Shown one piece after another: positions 27,138-35,525 of a stretch of 53,331 bases of DNA (position 1 is the first letter of the stretch; each line of letters begins with the position of its first letter). The DNA comes from an uncultured Verrucomicrobia subdivision 3 bacterium (lineage in GTDB: Bacteria; Verrucomicrobiota; Verrucomicrobiia; Limisphaerales; UBA11358), in NCBI GenBank assembly GCA_903870815.1, contig CAIQEI010000079.1, positions 1 to 53,331 of the forward strand. The letters are read 5' to 3'. The translations under genes and the position numbers were made by a program. The notes under the pieces are model-generated. The model was not told where the DNA came from. It saw only the letters and a program-made list of their open reading frames with translations, and searched no databases.

Positions 27138-27245
27138 TCAGCCTTTTTTCTTGGTGGCGACTTTAGCCTTGATGACAGCCTTCTTGCGTTTGAGGTAGGC
27201 CTTGCGGCGCTTTTTGTGTTCGGTTTTGTTGTATTGTTGTCCCAT
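27138..27245 (-). CDS. Small lysine-rich basic protein (35 aa)
   Basis: The track ORF at 27138..27416 continues upstream without sense; the compact reading starts at the ATG at 27245 (MGQQYNKTEHKKRRKAYLKRKKA...). It is 35 residues with 15 Lys/Arg. A strong terminator stands 18 bases beyond the stop, so the transcript is a dedicated short unit. The composition suggests binding to RNA or the ribosome (inference). I recall similar MGQQ..KRRRKAYLKR proteins in this phylum but cannot name a family. It is divergent from the lipoprotein gene at 27291. Confidence 0.65.
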   Translation of the reverse strand: MGQQYNKTEHKKRRKAYLKRKKAVIKAKVATKKKG

Positions 27246-27290
27246 ATCGTCTTTACTTTGTTGGTTGGTTGCGTTTTTGTGTGGGCCACT

Positions 27291-27827
27291 ATGAATTTTA
27301 ATGCGCGCGGTTTCAATCTTTATTTGCTGCTCGCCGCCATCTGGCTGGCGGGCGGCGGCTGCACGTCGGACAAATCCGGCAAAGGCGACAAGCATCTGGC
27401 CACATTGCGCATCCATTTGGAAAATCGCTCGCAGATGCCGGGCTCCGGCACGACCGTGTCCGTGATCCGTTCACAGCCAGTTCAGATCACGATCAACTCC
27501 GAGGCGATCCTGACCGAGGCCAATATCATCAGGGCGACGCTGCTTGAATCGCCCGTCGGCTACGCGGTGGAGGTGCGATTTGACGAAATGGGAGCCTTGA
27601 CGCTGGAGCAGTATTCGTCGGCCTATGTGGGAAAATATTTTGTTATCTTCGGACAGTGGAGCAACCACACCAAGGATAGCCGCTGGCTGGCGGCGCCGCT
27701 GATCACCCATCGGATCGCCGGCGGCGTGCTGGCATTCACGCCGGACGCCTCGCGCGAGGAAGCCAGACAACTGGTGATCGGCCTTAACAACATGGCCAAG
27801 CAGATCGCCAAGGGAAAATTGAAATGA
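27291..27827 (+). CDS. Putative lipoprotein with SecD P1-head-like domain
   Basis: The 178-residue protein starts at the ATG at 27291 (MNFNARGFNLYLLLAAIWLAGGGCTSD), which gives a lipoprotein-like signal with the cysteine at about 23-24; the lipobox (GGGC) is imperfect. The C-terminal half resembles the SecDF P1 head subdomain: LTLEQYSSAYVGKYFVIFGQWSN..., SRWLAAPLITHRIAGGVLAF, SREEARQLVIGLN, compared with SecD's L-x-E-A-x-x-L-A pattern. This is a remote match judged by eye. The M23 peptidase gene overlaps its stop by 4 bases (ATGA), so the two are coupled. Confidence 0.7.
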   Translation: MNFNARGFNLYLLLAAIWLAGGGCTSDKSGKGDKHLATLRIHLENRSQMPGSGTTVSVIRSQPVQITINSEAILTEANIIRATLLESPVGYAVEVRFDEMGALTLEQYSSAYVGKYFVIFGQWSNHTKDSRWLAAPLITHRIAGGVLAFTPDASREEARQLVIGLNNMAKQIAKGKLK

Positions 27828-28840
27828 AGTTTCTGATCGTCCGGGTGCTGGCGCTGGGCATTTGGCTTTCACAGGCCGCCGGTTTGTCAGCGCAAACACC
27901 GTTCCAATTCCCGACGGCCAACCACGCGCTCTACACGGTGGGGAGCGAATTGAAATTCTTTGCGCCCACGTCGCCGGACCGTTCCTGGACCACCGGCAGT
28001 TTCGGCTGCGTGCGCAGCGATGGCTGGCAGATGCACGAGGGGCTGGACATCCGCAGCCAGCAGCATGACCGGCGGGGCGAACCGACCGATGCCGTTATGG
28101 CCACCGCCGACGGCACCGTGATGTATGTCAACCTGAAGGCCGGGCTGTCCAATTACGGCAAATACATCGTCATCCGGCATATCATCGAGGGCCTCGAGAT
28201 TTACTCGCTCTACGCACATTTGAGCGCCGCCAGCGTGTCGGCGGGCCAGACCGTCCGCGCCGGCGACGTCATTGCCACCATGGGCCGGACCTCGAACACG
28301 AGCGAGCGGATCGGCAAAGAACGCGCGCACGTCCATTTTGAGCTAAACTTACTGGTGAACGACAGTTACGCTGCCTGGTTCAAAAAGAACGGCACGGGCG
28401 AACGCAACGACCACGGTGAATGGAACGGCCAGAACCTCGACGGCCTCGACCCGCGCGAAATCCTGCTGGCGGAGCACAATCCGGTGAAGCCGTTCAGCCT
28501 CCTGAATTTTCTCCGCGGCCAGACGGAACTCTGTCGGGTGCTGGTGCGGGCGACGAACTTTCCGTATCTAAAGCGCTACGCGGCACTGGTCCTGAAAAAT
28601 CCCCGGGCGGATCGGGAGGGCGTCGCCGGCTATGAAATTGCCCTGAACTACAACGGGGTCGCCTTCGCGCTCATGCCCCGCGCCGCCTCGGAAATCAAGG
28701 GCGCGGCGAAAGTCCAGTTGATCTCGGTGAATGAGGCGGAATATCACGCCAATCCGTGCCGCAAACTCGTCGTGCAGCACGGCAGCCGCTGGCAGTTGAC
28801 CGAGAAAGGCCAGCGCGAAATGGAAATGCTTACGTATTGA
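27824..28840 (+). CDS. Secreted M23 (LytM-type) metallopeptidase
   Basis: This 338-residue protein has a Sec signal peptide (1-24, ending LSAQ). The LytM domain (about 60-190) carries the zinc residues: H-x3-D in MHEGLDIRS, YAHLSAASV, and the H-x-H of AHVHFELNLL. All catalytic ligands seem present, so peptidoglycan endopeptidase activity is plausible. A C-terminal region of about 130 residues (RVLVRATNFPYLKRYAALV...) has no recognised domain. It overlaps the upstream SecD-head-like lipoprotein by 4 bases, which suggests the two work together in the envelope. Confidence 0.9.
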   Translation: MKFLIVRVLALGIWLSQAAGLSAQTPFQFPTANHALYTVGSELKFFAPTSPDRSWTTGSFGCVRSDGWQMHEGLDIRSQQHDRRGEPTDAVMATADGTVMYVNLKAGLSNYGKYIVIRHIIEGLEIYSLYAHLSAASVSAGQTVRAGDVIATMGRTSNTSERIGKERAHVHFELNLLVNDSYAAWFKKNGTGERNDHGEWNGQNLDGLDPREILLAEHNPVKPFSLLNFLRGQTELCRVLVRATNFPYLKRYAALVLKNPRADREGVAGYEIALNYNGVAFALMPRAASEIKGAAKVQLISVNEAEYHANPCRKLVVQHGSRWQLTEKGQREMEMLTY

Positions 28841-28889
28841 TTTCAGTTGCAGCGGCGGCATTTAGGCATAACTTTTAATAAAGTTTGTC

Positions 28890-30461
28890 ATGCCTCGTCT
28901 TAATCCAGATTCGGTTCGGTGCACGGTTTCCGCAGGCGGTTTTACGCTGGCCGCGATGGTGGCTGTGCTGGTTTCCGGAACGGTTTCGGCGCAAAGTATC
29001 CGGTTTCCGTGGAGTGGCTACGCCCATGACCCGCAACACGGCACGATTTCGGCGGTCGCGTCCCAGCCGCTTAGCCGCATCGTGTGGCAGACGACGGTGG
29101 ATTTGAGTGTTCCCACCAACAACATCGCCGAACTGTTCATCCACTATGGTTCGCCTTTGATCACCCGTTCCAACACGGTGATTGTGCCGGTAAAGACCGG
29201 CGCGTCGGGCGGTTTCGAAATTCAAGCGCTGGCGGGCGCGACGGGGGCGGTGAATTGGATGCAAACCACGGATTATATTTTGCCGCCACACAATTGGATT
29301 CCAAGTTATTCCCCCACCTTGACGCCAAAGAACCGGCTTTATTTTGCCGGCGGCGGCGGCACGGTTTATTATTGCGACACTCCCGATACGACAAATGCGG
29401 CTCCGGTAATTGGCCAAGTCGCATTTTACGGGCTGACCAATTATTTGGCCAACACGAACGCCTATTTGAACACCGTGTACATCAATACCCCGATCACCGC
29501 GGATCGTTATGGAAACATATTCTTCGGCTTTCAAGTCACCGGTTCCAACCCCTTGAACCTCCCGAGCGGCATTGCCCGGATTGATTTCAACGGGACGGGC
29601 ACTTGGATTGCCGCCAGCAACACTGTCACAAATGCCACGATCAGCCAGGTCGCCATGAACTGCTCGCCGGCTTTGAGTAACGATCACCTGACGCTTTATC
29701 TCGGCGTGAACAACGGTTATTCCGGCTATGGCTATCTCGTCGCTCTGGACAGCCGGAATCTCCAGCCGCTGGCCAGCGTCCGGCTCAAGGATGTAAAATA
29801 TTCCGGGAACGACGCCAACGTGGATGACGACGGCACGGCCTCGCCCACGGTCGGCCCGGACGGCGATGTCTATTATGGCGTGCTGGAAAACCCCTGGTAT
29901 TCAAATAATGACCGCGGGTGGCTGCTGCATTTCGACCGCACGCTAACCCAAAGCAAGCTGCCCGGCGCATTCGGCTGGGATGACACGGCATCGATTGTGC
30001 CGGCGGCCATGGTTCCATCCTATCACGGCACTTCAGCCTATTTGCTGATGACCAAATATAACAATTACGCCGATCCCGGTCTCAATGGGGATGGCGTCAA
30101 TAAAATTGCCATTCTCGATCCACAGAACAGTGAAACGGATCCGGTCTCCGGTGCCACGGTGATGAATGAAGTCCTCACCATCCCCGGCCCCACGCCCGAT
30201 CCCAACCTGCGAAATCCATCTCATCCCAATGCCGTGCGCGAGTGGTGCATCAATTCCGCCGCCATTGATCCGTTCACCAAATCCGTGCTGGCCAACAACG
30301 AGGATGGCCGGCTCTATCGGTGGGATTTGGCCTCCAACACGCTCTCGCAAACCAATGTTTTGACCACGGGCGTCGGGGAGGCATACACGCCCACCGTCGT
30401 CGGCATCAACGGATTCGTCTATGCGATCAACAACGCCATCTTGTTTGCCATTGGTCATTGA
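28890..30461 (+). CDS. Secreted beta-propeller (PQQ-repeat-like) protein
   Basis: The 523-residue protein has an N-terminal signal (AGGFTLAAMVAVLVSGTVSAQ). Repeated blades resemble PQQ/outer-membrane propellers: GSPLITRSNTVIVPVKTGASGGFEIQALAGATGAVNW, SPTLTPKNRLYFAGGGGTVYY, ADRYGNIFFGF, GYLVALDSRNLQPL, SPTVGPDGDVYYGVL, NNEDGRLYRWDLASNTLSQ. No catalytic residues were identified. The next secreted protein starts 3 bases after its stop, so they form a pair. Confidence 0.8.
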   Translation: MPRLNPDSVRCTVSAGGFTLAAMVAVLVSGTVSAQSIRFPWSGYAHDPQHGTISAVASQPLSRIVWQTTVDLSVPTNNIAELFIHYGSPLITRSNTVIVPVKTGASGGFEIQALAGATGAVNWMQTTDYILPPHNWIPSYSPTLTPKNRLYFAGGGGTVYYCDTPDTTNAAPVIGQVAFYGLTNYLANTNAYLNTVYINTPITADRYGNIFFGFQVTGSNPLNLPSGIARIDFNGTGTWIAASNTVTNATISQVAMNCSPALSNDHLTLYLGVNNGYSGYGYLVALDSRNLQPLASVRLKDVKYSGNDANVDDDGTASPTVGPDGDVYYGVLENPWYSNNDRGWLLHFDRTLTQSKLPGAFGWDDTASIVPAAMVPSYHGTSAYLLMTKYNNYADPGLNGDGVNKIAILDPQNSETDPVSGATVMNEVLTIPGPTPDPNLRNPSHPNAVREWCINSAAIDPFTKSVLANNEDGRLYRWDLASNTLSQTNVLTTGVGEAYTPTVVGINGFVYAINNAILFAIGH

Positions 30462-30464
30462 ACT

Positions 30465-31103
30465 ATGCATGCCCGGCGCTTAAGACCATTCCTGCTGCTG
30501 TCCGTTTTGGTGTTTCTGCGGGTGACTTCGGCGCGCGCGGATTTGGCGTTCGTGCTGACGCCGGCCGCTCAAACGGATGTGGGGAGCAATGAAGTCATCT
30601 TTACCGGCGCGCTCATCAACACCAGCCTGACCGATACGCTTTTCCTCAACAATCTGCAGGTTGATTTGATTGATGCGGCGAATACTTATCTCGCTGCGGA
30701 CACGAATGTATTCTTCGCCAATGTGCCCGGCATTTTGCTGCCCGGTGAAACTTATAGCGACGTCGTGTTTGGCCTCACCGTGGCCCCGACTGCGCCGCCG
30801 GGCCAGTATTTCGGCATCGTCACCATCCAGGGCGGCACTAACATTTATGCCGTCACCGATCTGGCCAGCCCGATTTTTGAGGTTTCATTGCCGCCGGCAG
30901 TTTTGGGGGTCACCCTCGCCGGCACCAATCTGCTTTTGTCGTGGCCGTCACCGCCGGGCGGTTTTGAGCTGCAGCAAAACCCGGATTTGACCACGACGAA
31001 TTGGACGGTGGTGACCAACCCGGTGACCTTCACCAATGGGCAAAATCAAATCCTCTGCGTCCCGGCCGGCGGCAGCCAGTTTTATCGTTTGCAATATCCA
31101 TGA
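30465..31103 (+). CDS. Secreted protein with C-terminal beta-sandwich motif typical of Verrucomicrobiota
   Basis: The 212-residue protein has a signal peptide (1-25, ending SARA). A middle beta-rich part contains FVLTPAAQTDVGSNEVIFTG, GILLPGETYSDVVFGLTVAP. The C-terminal 60 residues (LLLSWPSPPGGFELQQNPDL..TNWTVVTNPV) match a module that I recall at the ends of many secreted verrucomicrobial proteins. Its function is unknown, perhaps attachment or sorting. It follows the propeller gene at 3 bases. Confidence 0.75.
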   Translation: MHARRLRPFLLLSVLVFLRVTSARADLAFVLTPAAQTDVGSNEVIFTGALINTSLTDTLFLNNLQVDLIDAANTYLAADTNVFFANVPGILLPGETYSDVVFGLTVAPTAPPGQYFGIVTIQGGTNIYAVTDLASPIFEVSLPPAVLGVTLAGTNLLLSWPSPPGGFELQQNPDLTTTNWTVVTNPVTFTNGQNQILCVPAGGSQFYRLQYP

Positions 31104-31164
31104 CCGGCTGCGCCGCATGCGAACGCGGCTTGGTTTTCCGTCCCCCACCGTTTAACGTGAAGAT

Positions 31165-32319
31165 GTGCTGACCGACATCAAATCCCTGACCCGCGAGGAA
31201 CTCGCCGCCCAGTTCAAGCAGTGGAACGAGCCTGCCTTCCGGGTGGATCAGTTGCTCGACTGGCTTTACGCGCGCCGCGCCCTGGCGTGGGACGCGATGT
31301 CCAATCTGCCCAAAACGCTGCGCGCAAAACTGCGCGAAAACTATTCGCTGCAAATCCTCGAACTCGCCCGCCGGCAGGGTTCGCCCGACACCACGCAGAA
31401 ATTTCTCTGGAAACTGGCGGACGGCGCGTTCATTGAAAGCGTGTTGATTCCAGCCAACCCGGCGCTTTACGGGGAGGCCAGCGACCGGCACACGCTCTGC
31501 ATCTCCACGCAGGTCGGCTGCGCCTACGGCTGCCGCTTTTGCGCCAGCGGCCTGGACGGCTGGAAACGCAACCTTGGCATCCACGAAATTGTCGAGCAGA
31601 TCCTGGCGGTGGAACGCGAGAGCGGCAAGCTGGAGGCTGAAAATCGCAAGTCGATGACGGCCGCCGCCGTCGATCCGGCCACTTTCAAACAGCCACCAGC
31701 AACCGATTCCCGGCTCGTCAATAATATCGTCGTCATGGGCATGGGCGAGCCGCTGGCAAATTATGATCATTTGATCCAGGCGTTGAAAATTCTGAACGCG
31801 CCGTGGGGCGGGGGCATCGGCGCGCGGCGGATCACAATTTCCACGAGCGGACTCGCGCCGCAGATCCGCAAACTCGCCGTCGAGCCGATGCAATTCCGGC
31901 TGGCCATTTCGCTGCACGGCGCGACGGATGAAGTCCGCAACCGAATCATGCCCATTAACCGGAAGTATCCGCTCACCGAGCTTACCGCTGCGTGCGAGGA
32001 TTACCAAAAGCTGAAAGGCCGGATGATCACGCTGGAATACATCCTGATCGCCGGCGTCAACGATTCGCTGGAGCAGACGCGTCCGCTGGCGACGCTCGCC
32101 AAAAGGCTTTACGCGAAGGTAAACCTGATTCCCTACAATAAGGTTGAGGATTTGCCTTGGGTGCGTCCGGCGGAAGAAGTCTGCGAACGGTTTCTCGCCG
32201 CGCTGGAAAAGCTCGACGTCACGACCACGCTGCGCCGCGAAAAAGGCGGTGATATCGACGCGGCTTGCGGGCAGTTGCGGCTGAAGACAGAAAGAGCCTT
32301 GAAGGCGACGACGCTCTAA
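31165..32319 (+). CDS. rlmN: Dual-specificity RNA methyltransferase RlmN
   Basis: This 384-residue radical-SAM enzyme methylates C2 of A2503 in 23S rRNA and of A37 in some tRNAs. It starts with GTG at 31165. The radical-SAM cysteines are in CISTQVGCAYGCRFCASG (C-x3-C-x2-C). NIVVMGMGEPLANYD, RRITISTSGLAPQIRKLA, LAISLHGATDEVRNRIMPINRKYPL and ILIAGVND follow the family exactly. Between residues about 150 and 185 an extra segment (ESGKLEAENRKSMTAAAVDPATFKQPPATDS) sits before the MGMGEP motif, longer than in usual RlmN, and may be repeat-derived. Confidence 0.97.
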   Translation: MLTDIKSLTREELAAQFKQWNEPAFRVDQLLDWLYARRALAWDAMSNLPKTLRAKLRENYSLQILELARRQGSPDTTQKFLWKLADGAFIESVLIPANPALYGEASDRHTLCISTQVGCAYGCRFCASGLDGWKRNLGIHEIVEQILAVERESGKLEAENRKSMTAAAVDPATFKQPPATDSRLVNNIVVMGMGEPLANYDHLIQALKILNAPWGGGIGARRITISTSGLAPQIRKLAVEPMQFRLAISLHGATDEVRNRIMPINRKYPLTELTAACEDYQKLKGRMITLEYILIAGVNDSLEQTRPLATLAKRLYAKVNLIPYNKVEDLPWVRPAEEVCERFLAALEKLDVTTTLRREKGGDIDAACGQLRLKTERALKATTL

Positions 32320-33277
32320 TTAATGGCCGGAAGGGTTTGTGCGCTTGTAGATGGTGATGGATAGATCACCGGAGTCGGGATGGTTGGTGACCGCACCGTT
32401 CCAGGAATAAATCGTTTCGCCGTCAGCCCGGGTATCGACCTGGGCAACCGGTTCATAGAATTCACCGCGGTATCGATTGAACCAGCGGAAGATTCCCGGA
32501 TCGGACGACGGCTGGACCATCCACGAATTGGCAAATCCGACCCACGCGAGGTATTCCGGTTTAGCCGCCTCGATCTCCTGAATCATTTCCCGCTGCATGG
32601 CCGGGGCGTACGGCTGCGGTTCCACCAACGCGTAGGTGCAGAGATAGCCGCCGGCGGAACGGCGATGGGCGTAGAAACATATTTGCGGCTCCGACCCCAA
32701 CACCCCGATGCGATCATTCACTGCGGAGTGGGCCCTCAGGTAGTCGGCCACCTAAATTTCGCCGAAAGCTCCAAAAACTAATCCTTGCTGTTTCATCAAA
32801 AAGGCCAGTCCGAAAAGCAGGCCGCTGAAAAACATAAAATGCAGCCGGTTGTTCTTTTGGCCTTGCCATAACAGCAGCGTGGCCGGCACGGCGAAAAGCA
32901 CCACAAAATGATTCGCGTGAATGGCCATCCCCAGCACCACCGGGCTCACCGACATGATTCCGTAACTCGCGGCGGAGACCAACCCCGCCAGCTTGCCAAA
33001 AAGCCTTCGACCCAGAAAAAAAACAAAAAGAATGGTCAGCCCGTTGACGGCCAGCAAGGTCAGGTGCAGGCCCGCGCCGGTTTGACCAAAGGCCGTCATC
33101 CCGGCGGAGCAGGCATAGTACGTGCCCGGCAATTTCATGTTGTAGGCGAGTTGGTAGGGGGGGGATGCCTTCCAGAATCAACTGGCCCGAATAGGTATAT
33201 TCACATTCATCGCGTTCCAGCGGCATGTCGAGCAGGCGAAACCGGATAAAGGTAGTCAGCAGGAGGACGAGCAATAA
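32320..33277 (-). pseudogene. Decayed family 39-type glycosyltransferase (membrane mannosyltransferase-like)
   Basis: Three pieces of one gene read in order on the minus strand. The N-terminus (RLLDMPLERDECEYTYSGQLILEGIPP) includes the family D-E-x-E-Y motif. A frame change at a run of eight Cs (G8 at 33157-33164) leads to YQLAYNMKLPGTYYACSAGMTAFGQTG and membrane helices. An in-frame TAG at 32752-32754 separates this from the C-terminal part (ADYLRAHSAVNDRIGVLGSEPQ...). Seven Cs would restore IPPYQLAYNMK. An in-frame TAG also lies just before the N-terminal piece, and the middle of the protein, probably more than 200 residues, is missing. With this many lesions it is a true pseudogene. Confidence 0.85.
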
Positions 33278-33439
33278 TCCCAGCCACGGCTAGTATCGCA
33301 GCAGGGTGCTTCGGGAATTATTGCTCAGGGGCTGGCGATCTATTGCGCATGGAAATAGCACGGAATATTTTCCAACAAAAGTCTAATTGCCGGAAAATCG
33401 CTGTTTCATCCGGGTTGCATCTGTGGCTAACATAGCAGC

Positions 33440-34060
33440 GTGATTGCTTTGCTTGACTACGGTTCCGGCAACCTGCGCAGCGTCCATAAATCGCTGCTCA
33501 AGGTCGGCGCGGACGTGCGGCTGGTCCAGCGTCCCGGCGAGATCGGCGACGCGCGCGGCCTCGTGCTGCCGGGGGTCGGCGCGTTTGATGACTGCATCAA
33601 TGCGCTCCGCAAACAGGAGCTACTGGAAGCCGCGCGCAAATTCATCAAAACCGGCAAGCCGTTTCTCGGCATCTGCGTCGGCTACCAGGCGCTGTTCGAG
33701 CGAAGCGAGGAATTCAATTCCTGCGCCGCCGGTCTGGGCGTTTTTTCCGGCAGCGTCGTTCGCTTCCAAGACAAACCCGGGCTCAAGATACCGCAGATTG
33801 GCTGGAACCAACTGGAGATCGTGAAGTCCGATTGCCCGCTGTATCGCGGGATCGCCAGCGGCAGCTATGTTTATTTTGTGCACAGTTTTTTTCCCCAGCC
33901 GGTGGACGCTTCCATCATCGCCACCCGCACTGATTATGGCGGTGATTTTGCTTCCTCCGTCTGGCATGACAATGTTTTCGCCACGCAGTTTCACCCGGAG
34001 AAAAGCCAGCAGGTCGGCCTGCAATTGCTCCAGAACTTCGTCGAGCTGACGAATGGCTGA
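33440..34060 (+). CDS. hisH: Imidazole glycerol phosphate synthase, glutaminase subunit HisH
   Basis: This 206-residue glutamine amidotransferase feeds ammonia to HisF in histidine synthesis. It starts with GTG at 33440 (VIALLDYGSGNLRSVHKSL). The nucleophile is in FLGICVGYQALFE, where Val-Gly-Tyr replaces the more usual Leu-Gly-Met. The His-Glu pair is in FATQFHPEKSQ. GLVLPGVGAFDDC and YFVHSFFP are conserved. The rest of the histidine operon is absent, so hisH stands alone here. Confidence 0.96.
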   Translation: MIALLDYGSGNLRSVHKSLLKVGADVRLVQRPGEIGDARGLVLPGVGAFDDCINALRKQELLEAARKFIKTGKPFLGICVGYQALFERSEEFNSCAAGLGVFSGSVVRFQDKPGLKIPQIGWNQLEIVKSDCPLYRGIASGSYVYFVHSFFPQPVDASIIATRTDYGGDFASSVWHDNVFATQFHPEKSQQVGLQLLQNFVELTNG

Positions 34061-34066
34061 CCGCGC

Positions 34067-35413
34067 TCACGCCACAAACTTATAGTCGTAAGGCGCGCGC
34101 ATTTCGCGGGCGAGATGCCGGTTGGCCTCGGTCGCTCCATCGCCGGTGAAGCTTTCCGTTTCCGGGTTCCATTGCAGCTTCAAGCCGGTGCGCAGCGCGA
34201 TGATGATCAGGTGGCCGATGCAAGCTGAGCGATGGCCGTTTTCCACGTTCGCCACCGGGTCTTGCCGTGAACGGATGCAGTCAAAGAAATTTCCCATGTG
34301 ATTCTTGCTGGTCGCCAGTTTTACGGCGTTGTCCGGCAGCTTGGCCTGCAGCAGTTCCGGGTCGCTGGCGCTGATGCCTTCGCGATTTACCCAGATCCAG
34401 CCGTCGGTGCCGATAAATCTGATGCCGTTGCGCTGACCGTTCGCGTCCAGCACCCCGCCGCCCGGGCTTTCGGCGGTCGTGGTGCGGATGATTTGGGTGA
34501 CACCGTTGGCCCAGCCGAGCGTGGCTTCAAATTCGCTCGGGGTCGTATAGCCATCGGGCAATGGCGGCATGACCACGCGCGCCTCGACCTGCACCGGTCC
34601 GTCGAGCCCCATGGCCCAGCGGGCGATGTCATTGTGGTGTGCGCCCCAGTCCGTGACGGGGCCTCCGGCATAATCGAACCACCAGCGAAAGGTGAAGTGG
34701 CAACGCTCGGTGAAATATTCCGCCGCCGGCGCCTGTCCGAGCCAGAAATCATAATTGAACCCGGCCGGAACCGGCACCTTGGCGAAGTGGTTGCCCCGGG
34801 TGCCCGCAGGAACAAAGACATGAATCTCCTTGAGCCTGCCCAGGCGCTGGCTCCGGACCAGTTCACAGGCGAGATGAAAATAGGCGCTGCTGCGCTGCTG
34901 GGTGCCGGTTTGGAAAACAATTTTATTCTCCCGCACCGCCCGGATGACGTGCCGGCCCTCGTCAATCGTGAGCGTCAATGGCTTTTCGCCGTAAACATCT
35001 TTTTTGGCCCTGGCGGCGGCGAGGTTGATGAGCGTATGCCAATGATCCGGCGTGGCCTGCACAATGGCTTGGACATCATCACGCTCGAGCAGCCGGCGGA
35101 AATCCGTGAACTTTGCGGGCGCCTTGCCGTTCTGCGCGAACCGCTGCGCGGCAGCGTTGACGTGGCGCTCATCCACGTCGCATACGGCCACAATGTCACC
35201 ATATTGCAAGGCATTGTTCGCGTCCCCTTGGCCCATGCCGCCGCAACCGATCAATCCGATCCCGGGCCGGGCATTCGGGCTGTTGACCGGCTGGACGACT
35301 TCAGCGGCGTCGAGCCGGCGTTGCACGAACCAAAGCGGTAAACCGGCGGCGGCGGCAGCCAGCGTGGTCTTTTGCAGAAACGAACGGCGCGAAATATTAA
35401 AACTTTTTTTCAT
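34067..35413 (-). CDS. Tat-exported Gfo/Idh/MocA-family oxidoreductase
   Basis: The 448-residue protein starts at the ATG at 35413. The N-terminus has a twin-arginine signal (SRRSFLQKTTLAAAAAGLPL), so the enzyme is exported folded. The Rossmann start GIGLIGCGGMGQGDANN binds NAD(P). GEKPLTLTIDEGRHVIRAVRENK contains the conserved E-K-P lysine. The C-terminal domain includes WWFDYAGGPVTDWGAHHNDIARWAM with the usual D-x-x-x-H-x-x-D/N active-site feel. Many such exported sugar dehydrogenases occur in Planctomycetes and Verrucomicrobia. The substrate is unknown. Confidence 0.93.
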   Translation of the reverse strand: MKKSFNISRRSFLQKTTLAAAAAGLPLWFVQRRLDAAEVVQPVNSPNARPGIGLIGCGGMGQGDANNALQYGDIVAVCDVDERHVNAAAQRFAQNGKAPAKFTDFRRLLERDDVQAIVQATPDHWHTLINLAAARAKKDVYGEKPLTLTIDEGRHVIRAVRENKIVFQTGTQQRSSAYFHLACELVRSQRLGRLKEIHVFVPAGTRGNHFAKVPVPAGFNYDFWLGQAPAAEYFTERCHFTFRWWFDYAGGPVTDWGAHHNDIARWAMGLDGPVQVEARVVMPPLPDGYTTPSEFEATLGWANGVTQIIRTTTAESPGGGVLDANGQRNGIRFIGTDGWIWVNREGISASDPELLQAKLPDNAVKLATSKNHMGNFFDCIRSRQDPVANVENGHRSACIGHLIIIALRTGLKLQWNPETESFTGDGATEANRHLAREMRAPYDYKFVA

Positions 35414-35525
35414 GCAATCAATATTGGTTGACCAGATTGGAACAGCTAAGGGCACAAAAGCCAAATTGGAAATTTGACCAGGGGCGATTTTCAGAACAAC
35501 CAATGATCTAAAGACTGCCGGGAAA

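Noticed and set aside
34298-35341. 347-residue plus-strand ORF opposite the oxidoreductase gene
   Set aside because: Shadow ORF; the minus strand has a Tat signal and Rossmann motif.
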